A stretch of 47,859 bases of DNA from Pelosinus propionicus DSM 13327 (GTDB taxonomy: Bacteria; Bacillota; Negativicutes; DSM-13327): assembly GCF_900114615.1 (NCBI RefSeq), contig NZ_FOTS01000040.1, positions 1 through 47,859 on the forward strand, in the 5' to 3' direction. Below the pieces are notes generated by a model. The model did not search any database. It was not told the DNA's origin and saw only the letters and a list, made by a program, of their open reading frames with translations. The position numbers and the translations under genes are program-made. This document shows positions 33,615 to 40,607 of the stretch, one piece after another. Position 1 is the first letter of the stretch, and each line of letters starts with the position of its first letter.

Positions 33615-34115
33615 TTACTCACCCTTCCGCGCTCTGTTCAAGGCATCCCTAGCGCAAATATATATTTTTATTGTCTCAAATTTCACTAATCCAATATCTT
33701 TTGCTGCGGTATTGTAAATAAATTCTAATGCCTTCACCAGCAGCGCATTATGGGCTTGTAACTTCTCGTACTCTTTCTCGGCTGTCACAGTGCGTTCAAT
33801 TAAGGTCCCAAGATATTTTCTTGCTTTGGGATAACCCATGCCTTTTAATCCAGCCTCATTTAAAGCGGCAACAAGTGGGTAAATATGCTCTGACCAATTA
33901 ATTGTTTGGGTTCCAACGATGCTATTGCGAATGTTATTTATCTTTTCTAATACTGCCTCTGCCGCCTCCAATTTTGCGCGAAGGTCTTCTATCTCAGAAT
34001 TTTTCTCTCCAGTTTTTTCAATAACTATGTGTAACAACTGTAAGGTTTTGAAGAATTTCTCTTCTCCTAACTGCATGAGTTCATCAACTATATGTTCAAT
34101 AATTTTCTCACTCAT
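33615..34115 (-). CDS. Coiled-coil protein, unknown
   Basis: Start at ATG 34115, nine bases from GGGAG. The 166-residue product is helical throughout, with a coiled coil at about residues 37-63 (EDLRAKLEAAEAVLEKINNI) and another near 115-130. The last segment LVKALEFIYNTAAKD-like is seen in small phage proteins. No cysteine pairs, no membrane segment. Function unknown. Confidence 0.75.
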   Translation of the reverse strand: MSEKIIEHIVDELMQLGEEKFFKTLQLLHIVIEKTGEKNSEIEDLRAKLEAAEAVLEKINNIRNSIVGTQTINWSEHIYPLVAALNEAGLKGMGYPKARKYLGTLIERTVTAEKEYEKLQAHNALLVKALEFIYNTAAKDIGLVKFETIKIYICARDALNRARKGE

Positions 34116-34512
34116 CTCGGTCAACTCCCTTTACCAGCAATCCTGTACCTTTACATCTATAACAATCTACGCCACCAGCATGACCACCTAGTGTTTCGCT
34201 ATAACCCCGACCGTCACAATTAGGACACGTTTGATTTTTCAACAATTCGGCTCGTTTTCGACAAAATTGATAGTTAGTACAATGATTTTCACATTGCTTC
34301 GCGCCTCGCTTGATAAAATCATTATTACTGCATACCATTGCTCTTGTGGTTAATGCCAACCGTCCAAGCTCAGCTGGTTTTTCTTGCTGTTCAACCTTAT
34401 TTTGTAAAGCATTTACTAATCGCTCTGTATTCCATCTTTCATGGCAAACGGTGCATTCTAGGTACATTGTGCCGTGGTTGGTCTTCTGCCAGTTGTGTTT
34501 ACAATTACCCAC
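34108..34512 (-). CDS. Zinc-ribbon protein with DnaJ-type CxxCxGxG motifs
   Basis: GTG 34512 is seven bases from GGAGG. The 134-residue product has an N-terminal zinc knuckle (CKHNWQK, CTVCHERW), a Cys/His middle (CENHCTNYQFCRKR) and, at the end, CPNCDGRGYSE and CYRCKGTG, the paired DnaJ cysteine-repeat motif. It is likely to bind two or more zinc ions. No J-domain is present. Confidence 0.75.
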   Translation of the reverse strand: MGNCKHNWQKTNHGTMYLECTVCHERWNTERLVNALQNKVEQQEKPAELGRLALTTRAMVCSNNDFIKRGAKQCENHCTNYQFCRKRAELLKNQTCPNCDGRGYSETLGGHAGGVDCYRCKGTGLLVKGVDRDE

Positions 34513-34528
34513 TACTCTGCCTCCATTT

Positions 34529-34891
34529 TTAAATTAATTGTTTTTTGTATTCCTTTAGGTATTCTAATATTTTTAAATAATAGAATTTGTTTAAAAATGT
34601 GTTTCCTTTTTGCAAATTTTCATCTGCCATAATAGACATGCAGTTAATTACATCATCAATACTTATTCGCTCTGCCTTTTTAAGCATTAATTCATCTTTG
34701 CTACTTAAGAATTTTTCCGTAAATAATTCATAATCATCACTGAATGCGTGTACGCAGCAATTACCAATATCCATTTTAAATAACTTATAGCGGTTTGCTG
34801 CCCATTTATAACACCCTTTAATTTCAATACTTAATCCGATATCCTCTTCCATTAACCTTGCACCGCAAATATCACAATGTCTAGTTAGCAA
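34529..34891 (-). CDS. Small CxxC protein, unknown
   Basis: TTG 34891 is eight bases from GGAGG. The 120-residue product starts LTRHCDICGARLMEEDIGL with a CxxC knuckle, has a second Cys pair (GNCCVHAF) and a helical C-terminal half rich in Lys. Could be a one-zinc protein. Its start lies three codons downstream of the previous stop. Confidence 0.7.
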   Translation of the reverse strand: MLTRHCDICGARLMEEDIGLSIEIKGCYKWAANRYKLFKMDIGNCCVHAFSDDYELFTEKFLSSKDELMLKKAERISIDDVINCMSIMADENLQKGNTFLNKFYYLKILEYLKEYKKQLI

Positions 34892-35023
34892 TTATGACAC
34901 CTCCAAGAGCCGTTTATAATCTTTTAACCATTCTGCTAATTGCCTATGTTCAGCGGCACAGTGGCAATCTCTCTCATTCTCGCCTTGTTCCTCTGCGTGT
35001 TTAATAGCATCATCTAGATTCAT
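34892..35023 (-). CDS. 43-residue phage protein with CHC motif
   Basis: ATG 35023 overlaps the upstream stop (ATGA). The product MNLDDAIKHAEEQGENERDC continues HCAAEHRQLAEWLKDYKRLL. The pattern of short helix, Cys-x-Cys, EHRQLAEWL is one I have seen repeatedly as a small protein in Firmicute phage early regions. Function unknown. Confidence 0.72.
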   Translation of the reverse strand: MNLDDAIKHAEEQGENERDCHCAAEHRQLAEWLKDYKRLLEVS

Positions 35024-35526
35024 CACTTTGCTACCACCTCACCCGCCCAATTCCAAAGTCTTTGCATGCCCTTTGCTGGCACTGGCTTGATTGCTTGTAT
35101 GTCTTTTAATATCCATGCATAACGCCCTTGTGTATAATCTCCAAATTCAATTTCATTACCGCTTACCGTATACCCATTGTCAAGTATGGCTCGTTTGGCT
35201 TGTGGCACTGTCGGAGCCAATGTATAAAAATGTACAATTTCTCTGCAATCTACCAGGTTAGCTATTGCAATTACTTTGCCATATTCCAGTTCGATCCTAT
35301 CCTCATATTCGATTTCAACCGCTCCACCAATATCCACAACTTTAGAATGCTGTTCTAAAGCACTTGCAAATGGTTCCTCTTGTTGAAATACATAGAATTT
35401 TTGTGATAGTCCTGCATGAATGGCTATTAGACCTCTATACTGAGTTGCCCAGGATCTTGTCTCTATCTGCTTTGCACCGCAGGCGATTAGACTCGCCCAC
35501 GGCTGCAGGATGGTTATTGCTTTCAT
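35023..35526 (-). CDS. ASCH-domain protein
   Basis: The 167-residue product starts MKAITILQPWASLIACGAKQ, then ETRSW, YRGLIAIHAG, and later GKVIAIANLVDCREI and QGRYAWILKDIQ. This is the ASCH fold, an RNA- or modified-nucleoside-binding domain, here in the usual short phage version. It may affect RNA or nucleotides during infection. Assignment is firm, role is not. Confidence 0.88.
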   Translation of the reverse strand: MKAITILQPWASLIACGAKQIETRSWATQYRGLIAIHAGLSQKFYVFQQEEPFASALEQHSKVVDIGGAVEIEYEDRIELEYGKVIAIANLVDCREIVHFYTLAPTVPQAKRAILDNGYTVSGNEIEFGDYTQGRYAWILKDIQAIKPVPAKGMQRLWNWAGEVVAK

Positions 35527-35541
35527 GATCTGATCACACTC

Positions 35542-35703
35542 CTATTCATCGTCTTTTGGATCGCTTTCATCATCTTCTACTATGTAAAATACAAATCCAC
35601 ACTCGCAGGCTGCCTTACCATTACCGTATGTTGTACGTATAATTTCCCCGCACCTAGGACAATAATTTGCGCTACTGGTATAACCGCTTACAAATCCGTT
35701 CAT
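35542..35703 (-). CDS. 53-residue zinc-ribbon protein
   Basis: ATG 35703 opens a short frame with YCPRCGEIIRTTYG and AACECGFVFYI, a rubredoxin-like zinc ribbon, and an acidic C-terminus (EDDESDPKDDE). It fills the gap between the ASCH gene and its upstream neighbour. Acidic tails like this occur in DNA mimics, but no evidence supports that here. Confidence 0.7.
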   Translation of the reverse strand: MNGFVSGYTSSANYCPRCGEIIRTTYGNGKAACECGFVFYIVEDDESDPKDDE

Positions 35704-35706
35704 TAT

Positions 35707-36252
35707 TTATCCCGCCCTTTCAACTTCTATTTCTTGTTTAAGTATCTCGGAAAACATCGGCATTACTTCCGTTGCAAACGCCATGGCAGCTGCAGGAAAC
35801 TCCTTTACACAATCAAATACTTCCCATGCATCAGGGCAAATTTCTCTAATCATATCGCTTTCAGTTAATTGCATATAAACATAATCCGCTGAACCATCAT
35901 CAATATTGACAATATCGTCAAATGCTTCCCTTGCCTGTTTTTTGTTGATTCCGTTATCCTTGCGCCACTCAATAATTAGCTTTTTCCATTCAGATATTGT
36001 CTTATCGAAATTGAAGTATGTTGTATCAGATATCTTATTGAGCAAATAATGATAATCGCGCGTAATCTCTATTAGAAAATGCTTAAATGTTTTTCTGCCA
36101 TGCCTCGGCCATGAATAAGAATAATCACCATAATCAGACTGACAATTAAACAGACCGCCATTTTCATCGATTGTGAATGTTGCCCATCCAAAATCGCCAA
36201 ACCTTAAATCATATCTTTCACATACTGATTTTTTAACTGTGTAATCGCTCAT
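35707..36252 (-). CDS. Phage early protein of unknown function (YSWPRHG family)
   Basis: The 181-residue product has FGWATFTIDENGGLFNCQSD, YSWPRHG and FKHFLIEITRDYHYLLNK, a pattern shared with early-region proteins of enterobacterial phages. It has a possible regulatory or anti-host role, undetermined. ATG overlaps the upstream stop. No catalytic motif is visible. Confidence 0.8.
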   Translation of the reverse strand: MSDYTVKKSVCERYDLRFGDFGWATFTIDENGGLFNCQSDYGDYSYSWPRHGRKTFKHFLIEITRDYHYLLNKISDTTYFNFDKTISEWKKLIIEWRKDNGINKKQAREAFDDIVNIDDGSADYVYMQLTESDMIREICPDAWEVFDCVKEFPAAAMAFATEVMPMFSEILKQEIEVERAG

Positions 36253-37022
36253 GTTATCCCGCCCCTCTCATTATCCTGTATGATCTTTTCCGTCTCAGTT
36301 AAAAACATTTCCATGTTTCGTCTTACCGCTTTTAAGTGACTGTAAGAGCCTGTTATCCCTATTTTCTGTAATATTTCAACAGCCTTGCCTAATTCTTCAC
36401 CGTTATAACTATTAATGCGGATACCCGATATTTTTTCAAAGTCTTTTATTGATTGCCATAATTGTTTGTGCCGTTCACTCATTCTTTCTCTTTCTGCTTT
36501 AAGATTTTCTTCATGTCTCTGCCTTAATTCGGTTATTCTTTGCTCAGAAAGACTTTGTACTTGTTGCGCAATGTTCTTTGCATGTGCCTCATCATCACGC
36601 CTGAGAATAGCAGCTACAAATTCCTTTGTTATAGGCTGACAAGACAATTCACTCGGCTTCTTTGTCTGCCGTAATGATCCATTGTTATATTCCAATATCC
36701 CCCATGCTGCAGGTATAATGTCGGTGCCATTGATTAAACCCTTTGGCACCACTAGATACCATTGATTACAAAAGCATCCTACTGCCTCCGCTTTTTTCGG
36801 CTGCTCTAATTCTTTTTTAAGGTCATTGCGGCTTACCTTGATTTCAAATCCAACGATAGCAAGCCCCCTAGAAGGATACATATTCATTGCTAGAGCATCA
36901 GCCCAACGTTTTAAATTTCCAGCAGTGCCGTTGCCTACCTCGAAGAATAACGCCCATTCTGGTCTAGTAAACCTTTTGCGTAATGATTCGCGGATATCTT
37001 CCGCTGTGATTTTCTCGCTCAT
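36249..37022 (-). CDS. PD-(D/E)XK nuclease-like protein (MmcB-related) with coiled coil
   Basis: The 257-residue product has an MmcB-type N-terminus: WALFFEVGNGTAG, ADALAMNMYPSRGLAIVGFE, EIKVSRNDLKKELEQPKKAE, CNQWYLVVPKGLI. The E-x-K in GFEIK would be the PD-(D/E)XK core. Residues ~150-200 form a charged coiled coil. Related host proteins act in DNA repair. In phage it may be a nuclease in recombination or host DNA degradation; catalytic completeness was not verified. Confidence 0.78.
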   Translation of the reverse strand: MSEKITAEDIRESLRKRFTRPEWALFFEVGNGTAGNLKRWADALAMNMYPSRGLAIVGFEIKVSRNDLKKELEQPKKAEAVGCFCNQWYLVVPKGLINGTDIIPAAWGILEYNNGSLRQTKKPSELSCQPITKEFVAAILRRDDEAHAKNIAQQVQSLSEQRITELRQRHEENLKAERERMSERHKQLWQSIKDFEKISGIRINSYNGEELGKAVEILQKIGITGSYSHLKAVRRNMEMFLTETEKIIQDNERGGIT

Positions 37023-37138
37023 TATCCCGCCCTCCCCAATATTACCTCTCTACTACCATCCAAATATGTGATATAGGCTAGGATACGGTAGTTTCTACGT
37101 AGCCATTTCCATGATGTTTTTACACTAATCTGTCGCAT
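37022..37138 (-). CDS. 38-residue basic protein
   Basis: ATG 37138 is six bases from AAGGTG and the stop TAA overlaps the next ATG (TAATG). Product: MRQISVKTSWKWLRRNYRIL followed by AYITYLDGSREVILGRAG, strongly basic with a beta-like middle. Coupling on both sides supports it despite small size. Confidence 0.6.
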   Translation of the reverse strand: MRQISVKTSWKWLRRNYRILAYITYLDGSREVILGRAG

Positions 37139-37140
37139 GT

Positions 37141-37353
37141 TCACACCTTCTTTAATTTAAAAACATAATCCGATTTGGTACGCCAAGTGGCTTCACAACT
37201 TTTACATTTAACCTGTGAATACTCACTACGTTTCCATCCACCTTTTGGATGTCCAAAATATGAGTAATTGCATTTTAGCCCTGGTACAATCCAATTGCGT
37301 TCACTAATTGGCTTTTTTGACTCTGGACAATTGCAAGCCTTGCCTCCGCTCAT
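37141..37353 (-). CDS. 70-residue zinc-ribbon protein
   Basis: ATG 37353 follows GGGGTGAGTA. The product has ACNCPESKKPI at the N-terminus and VKCKSCEATWRTKS near the C-terminus, consistent with a four-cysteine zinc site. Basic C-terminus (FKLKKV). It is the first gene after a 265-bp non-coding gap. Function unknown. Confidence 0.7.
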   Translation of the reverse strand: MSGGKACNCPESKKPISERNWIVPGLKCNYSYFGHPKGGWKRSEYSQVKCKSCEATWRTKSDYVFKLKKV

Positions 37354-37452
37354 TACTCACCCCTCCCTTACGCTCTAATGTATATAACCCCTACTTATGA
37401 GGCATACTAGGTTTGCGACCTCCTAGTCGCATAATCCACAATTCTTTTTTCG

Positions 37453-37475
37453 GCTCTCCGTTGGAGGGCTTTTTT
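37453..37475 (+). terminator. Rho-independent terminator, plus strand
   Basis: GCTCTCC-GTT-GGAGGGC (7 bp, one G-T pair) followed by TTTTTT. Oriented plus, with only minus-strand genes nearby. It could end a short plus-strand RNA from the region 37360-37450. Confidence 0.65.
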
Positions 37476-37562
37476 AATAAATTTGTTTATAAAAATCACA
37501 TTTTTTGAAAAATATCATACTATGTAATATGGAGACTCCTTTTTTCTACAGTATTTTATAAG

Positions 37563-37600
37563 AATACTGACTGTTCGTTCAGCGAGTAGTCAGTATTTTT
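37563..37600 (+). terminator. Long hairpin with T-rich tail, plus strand
   Basis: AATACTGACT (37563-37572) pairs perfectly with AGTCAGTATT (37588-37597), and inner bases TCG/CGA extend it to about 15 bp with two wobble pairs. TTTTATTTT follows on the plus strand. Could equally be an operator or a bidirectional terminator. Confidence 0.6.
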
Positions 37601-37618
37601 ATTTTCATGCCTCCCTTA

Positions 37619-37933
37619 CTACTCTTTTACCTCTTCCTGGACTACCTCAATTACATCTACTTTATCTAGATCAATGCAGTACACCATGTCTGGTTCATAT
37701 TTCCCAGCTTTCCATAGTTCACGAAACTCTTCTTCTGTGTAAACATCGTTACAAAGTTCATCCTCTTGGTACATGGCTTGCATTACCTTTTCATCAACTT
37801 CGTTATCCCATCCGTATAGGTGATAACTGGAATGATCGTCATAGCTCCATAATGAAAGATGTAGTGTTACACCGTCTAAAGGTGTATTTGTATTCTTAAC
37901 GGTACCTCGAATTACTTTAGGTTTATATCCCAT
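37619..37933 (-). CDS. Acidic phage protein, unknown
   Basis: The 104-residue product starts MGYKPKVIRGTVKNTNTPLD and becomes strongly acidic (NEVDEKVMQAMYQEDELCND, VYTEEEFRELWKAGKYEPDM, EVVQEEVKE). No motif recognised. It lies just after RusA in the recombination block. Acidic small phage proteins often inhibit host DNA-binding proteins, but this is only a possibility. Confidence 0.7.
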   Translation of the reverse strand: MGYKPKVIRGTVKNTNTPLDGVTLHLSLWSYDDHSSYHLYGWDNEVDEKVMQAMYQEDELCNDVYTEEEFRELWKAGKYEPDMVYCIDLDKVDVIEVVQEEVKE

Positions 37934-37936
37934 ATA

Positions 37937-38293
37937 TCACACCGCCTCAATAAATATTTCCACTCTCGGATTAACCTTATCTACAAAAAATTCATCACTA
38001 AAGCCTATTACTTGTCCCCATCCATCACCAGATAGTACTCCTGTTGCCTGTAGTGCATCTAGAATAAACTTTTTAGCAAAGGCTATGTTATCCTTATCCC
38101 GCTTACGGTTAGGCTCATACCAGATGAATTCCAGCCTAACAGAGGTGAATTTCTTTCTTATCTGCCGCTTTATTTGCCATTGAATCAATTCTTCAACATT
38201 CTTTTTTAATTCCGCCCCTGCGTACTTACTAGCACGACACGCTTTTATATACTCGTTGTGACCTGGAAGACTACCAGGTAATACTAGCAACAT
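37937..38293 (-). CDS. rusA: RusA-family Holliday junction resolvase
   Basis: The 118-residue product contains PGSLPGHNEYIKACR and the catalytic KRDKDNIAFAKKFILDALQA segment with its essential aspartates, then GDGWGQVIG and a C-terminal VNPRVEIFIEAV. RusA dimers resolve four-way junctions to help phage recombination or debranch DNA before packaging. Overlaps the upstream gene by 10 bp. Firm assignment. Confidence 0.92.
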   Translation of the reverse strand: MLLVLPGSLPGHNEYIKACRASKYAGAELKKNVEELIQWQIKRQIRKKFTSVRLEFIWYEPNRKRDKDNIAFAKKFILDALQATGVLSGDGWGQVIGFSDEFFVDKVNPRVEIFIEAV

Positions 38294-38496
38294 ATCCCGC
38301 CCTCAGTCTGATACACAATCTCCCGATCAAACTTTTCCGTTATTGGCATGCAAACATAACTGCCAAACATATCCTCAACCACTGCATACTGATACTTGGG
38401 ATAATTCCTTGCCATCTTATCTGCAGTATCTTGCCAGTATTTTAAGTCACGACGAATATCTTTTAACTCTACTGGAGCAAATAGATCAAATTGCAT
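38284..38496 (-). CDS. 70-residue phage protein
   Basis: MQFDLFAPVELKDIRRDLKY leads to a helix, then YAVVEDMFGSYVCMPITEKF and a CC end. It overlaps rusA. Small proteins starting QFDLF often accompany recombination genes in phages; no known function. Confidence 0.7.
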   Translation of the reverse strand: MQFDLFAPVELKDIRRDLKYWQDTADKMARNYPKYQYAVVEDMFGSYVCMPITEKFDREIVYQTEGGICC

Positions 38497-38508
38497 ATGC
38501 TTTGCCTC

Positions 38509-38598
38509 CTAATCATCTGTATCACTTTTAGAAAATTCATCTAAAATATAAACAATAAGCACAATTATTGCCGTTATTACAATAAGGTCTTTTGCCAT
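38509..38598 (-). CDS. 29-residue single-helix membrane peptide
   Basis: ATG 38598 follows GGGGCAGAGTG and overlaps the upstream stop (ATGA). The product MAKDLIVITAIIVLIVYILD then EFSKSDTDD is one membrane helix with an acidic end. Short but has a good start and coupling; function unknown. Confidence 0.55.
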   Translation of the reverse strand: MAKDLIVITAIIVLIVYILDEFSKSDTDD

Positions 38599-38921
38599 CA
38601 CTCTGCCCCATTTAGTCTCTTAATGCTGTCTACTATATCAAGTGTTAAATACTTCTTTGGTATGTCAATTTCAAATACGGAATGACTCATATCATCACAA
38701 TCAAGTTCTAAATCTTCTTTTTTAACCAAGTAGGCACATTCATCGATATTCAAACCACCAAAGAGGACAATTCCTTTTTTGCCAAACTGCTGCACCCTTA
38801 AAAAACCAGCTTCAGCGTCTTCACCAACTACAATAAATTCATTTGTATCATCATTGGCTAGTAGTTGCTTAAACATTTTTGATGATTCTTTAAGTTTGTA
38901 TACTTTAAAATCGAGCTTCAT
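38598..38921 (-). CDS. Phage protein of unknown function
   Basis: The 107-residue product is alpha/beta, MKLDFKVYKLKESSKMFKQL, then TNEFIVVGEDAEAGFLRVQQ and KKGIVLFGGLN. No catalytic motif. It overlaps the next gene (ATGA). Unknown. Confidence 0.7.
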   Translation of the reverse strand: MKLDFKVYKLKESSKMFKQLLANDDTNEFIVVGEDAEAGFLRVQQFGKKGIVLFGGLNIDECAYLVKKEDLELDCDDMSHSVFEIDIPKKYLTLDIVDSIKRLNGAE

Positions 38922-39331
38922 TTATCCGATCTCCATATCTTTGCTCTCTTCACTGGTTCAACAACATATTCAACAGATACACGCCTTATATATTTGATCT
39001 CACTACCGCAGCCAGGACAATTACGCTCGCCTTCGTCCTCTAATTCAAAAGCATCTGGATCTATATATTGGCAATAAGGACAAGTGAAATTTTCTTCGAC
39101 TGTTTCATCAACCTCATCTTCATCAACAAAACTTATTTCACGTACGCCGATATATTTCTCTTCAAAAACCAGCATGCAAACGTGATAAATTTTGTTATTG
39201 ATTTGCAAGTTATCACTAATTTTAGGCTTTGTGTTAATAAGTCCAATCGGCTTTAAATTATCTCCTGTCCTACTTTTACTAATGTCCTCATAGTTTACAG
39301 GACTATTTAATAAGAAAACCTTCCAACTCAT
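38918..39331 (-). CDS. Zinc-ribbon protein, unknown
   Basis: The 137-residue product has a beta-rich N-terminus (MSWKVFLLNSPVNYEDISKS) and a zinc ribbon with TCPYCQYIDPD and NCPGCGSEIKY separated by acidic residues. Similar zinc-ribbon proteins are abundant in this phage. It overlaps the gene after it by four bases. Confidence 0.72.
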   Translation of the reverse strand: MSWKVFLLNSPVNYEDISKSRTGDNLKPIGLINTKPKISDNLQINNKIYHVCMLVFEEKYIGVREISFVDEDEVDETVEENFTCPYCQYIDPDAFELEDEGERNCPGCGSEIKYIRRVSVEYVVEPVKRAKIWRSDK

Positions 39332-39374
39332 CTCTCTATCCCCTCCGCTTCTTAAATGCCTTTATCCACGCTAA

Positions 39375-39440
39375 CTATTCTCCCAATGTGACCGCGATAA
39401 AACATATTCCAAATACAATAAGCATATGGATGATATTCAC
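39375..39440 (-). CDS. Possible 21-residue membrane peptide
   Basis: GTG 39440 after a GGCGGG stretch opens MNIIHMLIVFGICFIAVTLG plus E. One membrane helix. Very short and with a modest ribosome site, so it may not be a gene. The stretch 39332-39531 otherwise holds no clear coding sequence. Confidence 0.3.
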   Translation of the reverse strand: MNIIHMLIVFGICFIAVTLGE

Positions 39441-39531
39441 TTTATCCCGCCTTATGGTATTTATTTACCACGCCCCCGCCGCACAAGCTTTTCAGCCTTC
39501 TTTGCGCTACGCTTCCGTTTTGGAGGCTCTA

Positions 39532-39924
39532 CTAGAAAGGGATCTCTTCCTCTGGGAAAACTTCTGTACCAAATTGGGTAGGATCAGATGGATCTTTTTT
39601 CTCTGATGCTGATGGTTGCTGTTTGCTATCCAGAAATTCAATATTTTGCGCTACCACGTCAGCAGCTCTACGCTTTTGACCATCTTTCTCATAGTCACGA
39701 ATTTGTAAACGACCTTCCACCAGAACACGGCGTCCTTTGGTGAGGTTATTACCGCATACTTCTGCCAGCTTATCCCACACAACTACAGGGATAAAATCGG
39801 CTCGTTTATTTTCACCATAGCCGGTATTAACTGCTACACTGAAAGTTGCTACTGCCTTGCCAGTCTGTGTGTATCGAACCTCTGGATCTCTTGTTAAATA
39901 ACCGACTATAATTACCTTATTCAT
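39532..39924 (-). CDS. ssb: Single-stranded DNA-binding protein
   Basis: The 130-residue product has the SSB OB fold: MNKVIIVGYLTRDPEVRYTQ, AVATFSVAVNTGY, FIPVVVWDKLAEVCGNNLTK, GRRVLVEGRLQIRDYEKDGQ. The C-terminal tip EEEIPF is the protein-interaction peptide that recruits replication and repair enzymes. It lies in the replication block next to DnaD-type and RusA genes. Firm. Confidence 0.96.
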   Translation of the reverse strand: MNKVIIVGYLTRDPEVRYTQTGKAVATFSVAVNTGYGENKRADFIPVVVWDKLAEVCGNNLTKGRRVLVEGRLQIRDYEKDGQKRRAADVVAQNIEFLDSKQQPSASEKKDPSDPTQFGTEVFPEEEIPF

Positions 39925-39933
39925 AAAATCTCC

Positions 39934-40242
39934 TTACTCTACATACCTAATCGGGATGTTATTTTGCAGCGCATAATCTACTTCCATTCGGCAACCTTCC
40001 GACCATCGCCAATTACCAAATACCCATAATTCATTCGCCCTGTTTAGCAGGTTAAGGCAATATTGCATGACTTGGGTTTGATCACCCTCTGCTGACATAA
40101 AGCCGAATGCATGTATTGGCGATAACGGAATCACTTTGCCTTCGTCCGCAATATCTTTACAAATTGTCGTTACCCTCTTGATATTCTCCTGAACGTTGCC
40201 ACGTAGAGGATGAGCCACATATACGACTTTTAATTGCTCCAT
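39934..40242 (-). CDS. Nucleoside deoxyribosyltransferase-like protein (DUF4406/DUF7768 type)
   Basis: The 102-residue product has VYVAHPLRGNVQENIKRVTT, PLSPIHAFGFMSAEGD, YCLNLLNRANELWVFG and SEGCRMEVDYALQNNIPI. This is the short Rossmann-like fold of phage proteins related to nucleoside 2-deoxyribosyltransferases. It may act on nucleotides during replication; activity is not shown. Confidence 0.82.
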   Translation of the reverse strand: MEQLKVVYVAHPLRGNVQENIKRVTTICKDIADEGKVIPLSPIHAFGFMSAEGDQTQVMQYCLNLLNRANELWVFGNWRWSEGCRMEVDYALQNNIPIRYVE

Positions 40243-40244
40243 AG

Positions 40245-40607
40245 CTACCCTCCTAACATTTCAAGCTGCTTGTAATTATCTGCCCTCACAACGGCTATTT
40301 CGTTTTTCTTGCCGCCGTTAAACTCACATGGAGCATATTCCATTTTGATTTTTCCATTGGCTTGCATGGCTAAAACGTAGGTGTACCCAGCGGTATTTAA
40401 CAATTCAGGACACATGCCAAGTCCTACACAACAAGCGGAGCATTTCCATTCTGCATCTTGAGCCGTTATCAGTTCACAAATATTTTGCTGAATCAGTTCT
40501 TCGCTGATATCTGGGAACTTTTTATAAGCGAAACTTACTACTTCTGGTTCAAGTCTTGCTCTTGCGATAGATCGATAATCTGTCAGATTATTTGCCAAGC
40601 TTTCCAT
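40245..40607 (-). CDS. Stand-alone DnaI N-terminal-like zinc domain
   Basis: The 120-residue product resembles the DnaI/helicase-loader N-terminal domain: LEPEVVSFAYKKFPDISEEL, LITAQDAEWKCSACCVGLGM, CPELLNTAGYTYVLAMQANG and a final YAPCEF. In DnaI this zinc domain touches the DnaC/DnaB helicase and precedes an AAA+ ATPase; here the protein ends after it. It overlaps the DnaD-type initiator gene by 20 bp. It may modulate host helicase loading; alternatively an independent zinc protein. Confidence 0.72.
   Translation of the reverse strand: MESLANNLTDYRSIARARLEPEVVSFAYKKFPDISEELIQQNICELITAQDAEWKCSACCVGLGMCPELLNTAGYTYVLAMQANGKIKMEYAPCEFNGGKKNEIAVVRADNYKQLEMLGG

Larger units (their letters stand above)
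37354..37618. other. 265-bp intergenic region with two strong hairpins
   Basis: No convincing gene. The left half has TGCGAC-CTCCTA-GTCGCA (around 37414-37431) and a plus-strand terminator; the right half has a long hairpin. A/T-rich DNA (37490-37560) lies between. It separates two minus-strand operons, so it should also hold a promoter for the genes at 37353 and below, though no clear -35/-10 pair was found. Confidence 0.6.

Noticed and set aside
39455-39531. Basic frame after ssb reading PKRKRSAKKAEKLVRRGRGK
   Set aside because: Composition looks protein-like, but no start codon or ribosome site was found in that frame, so it is not listed as a gene.
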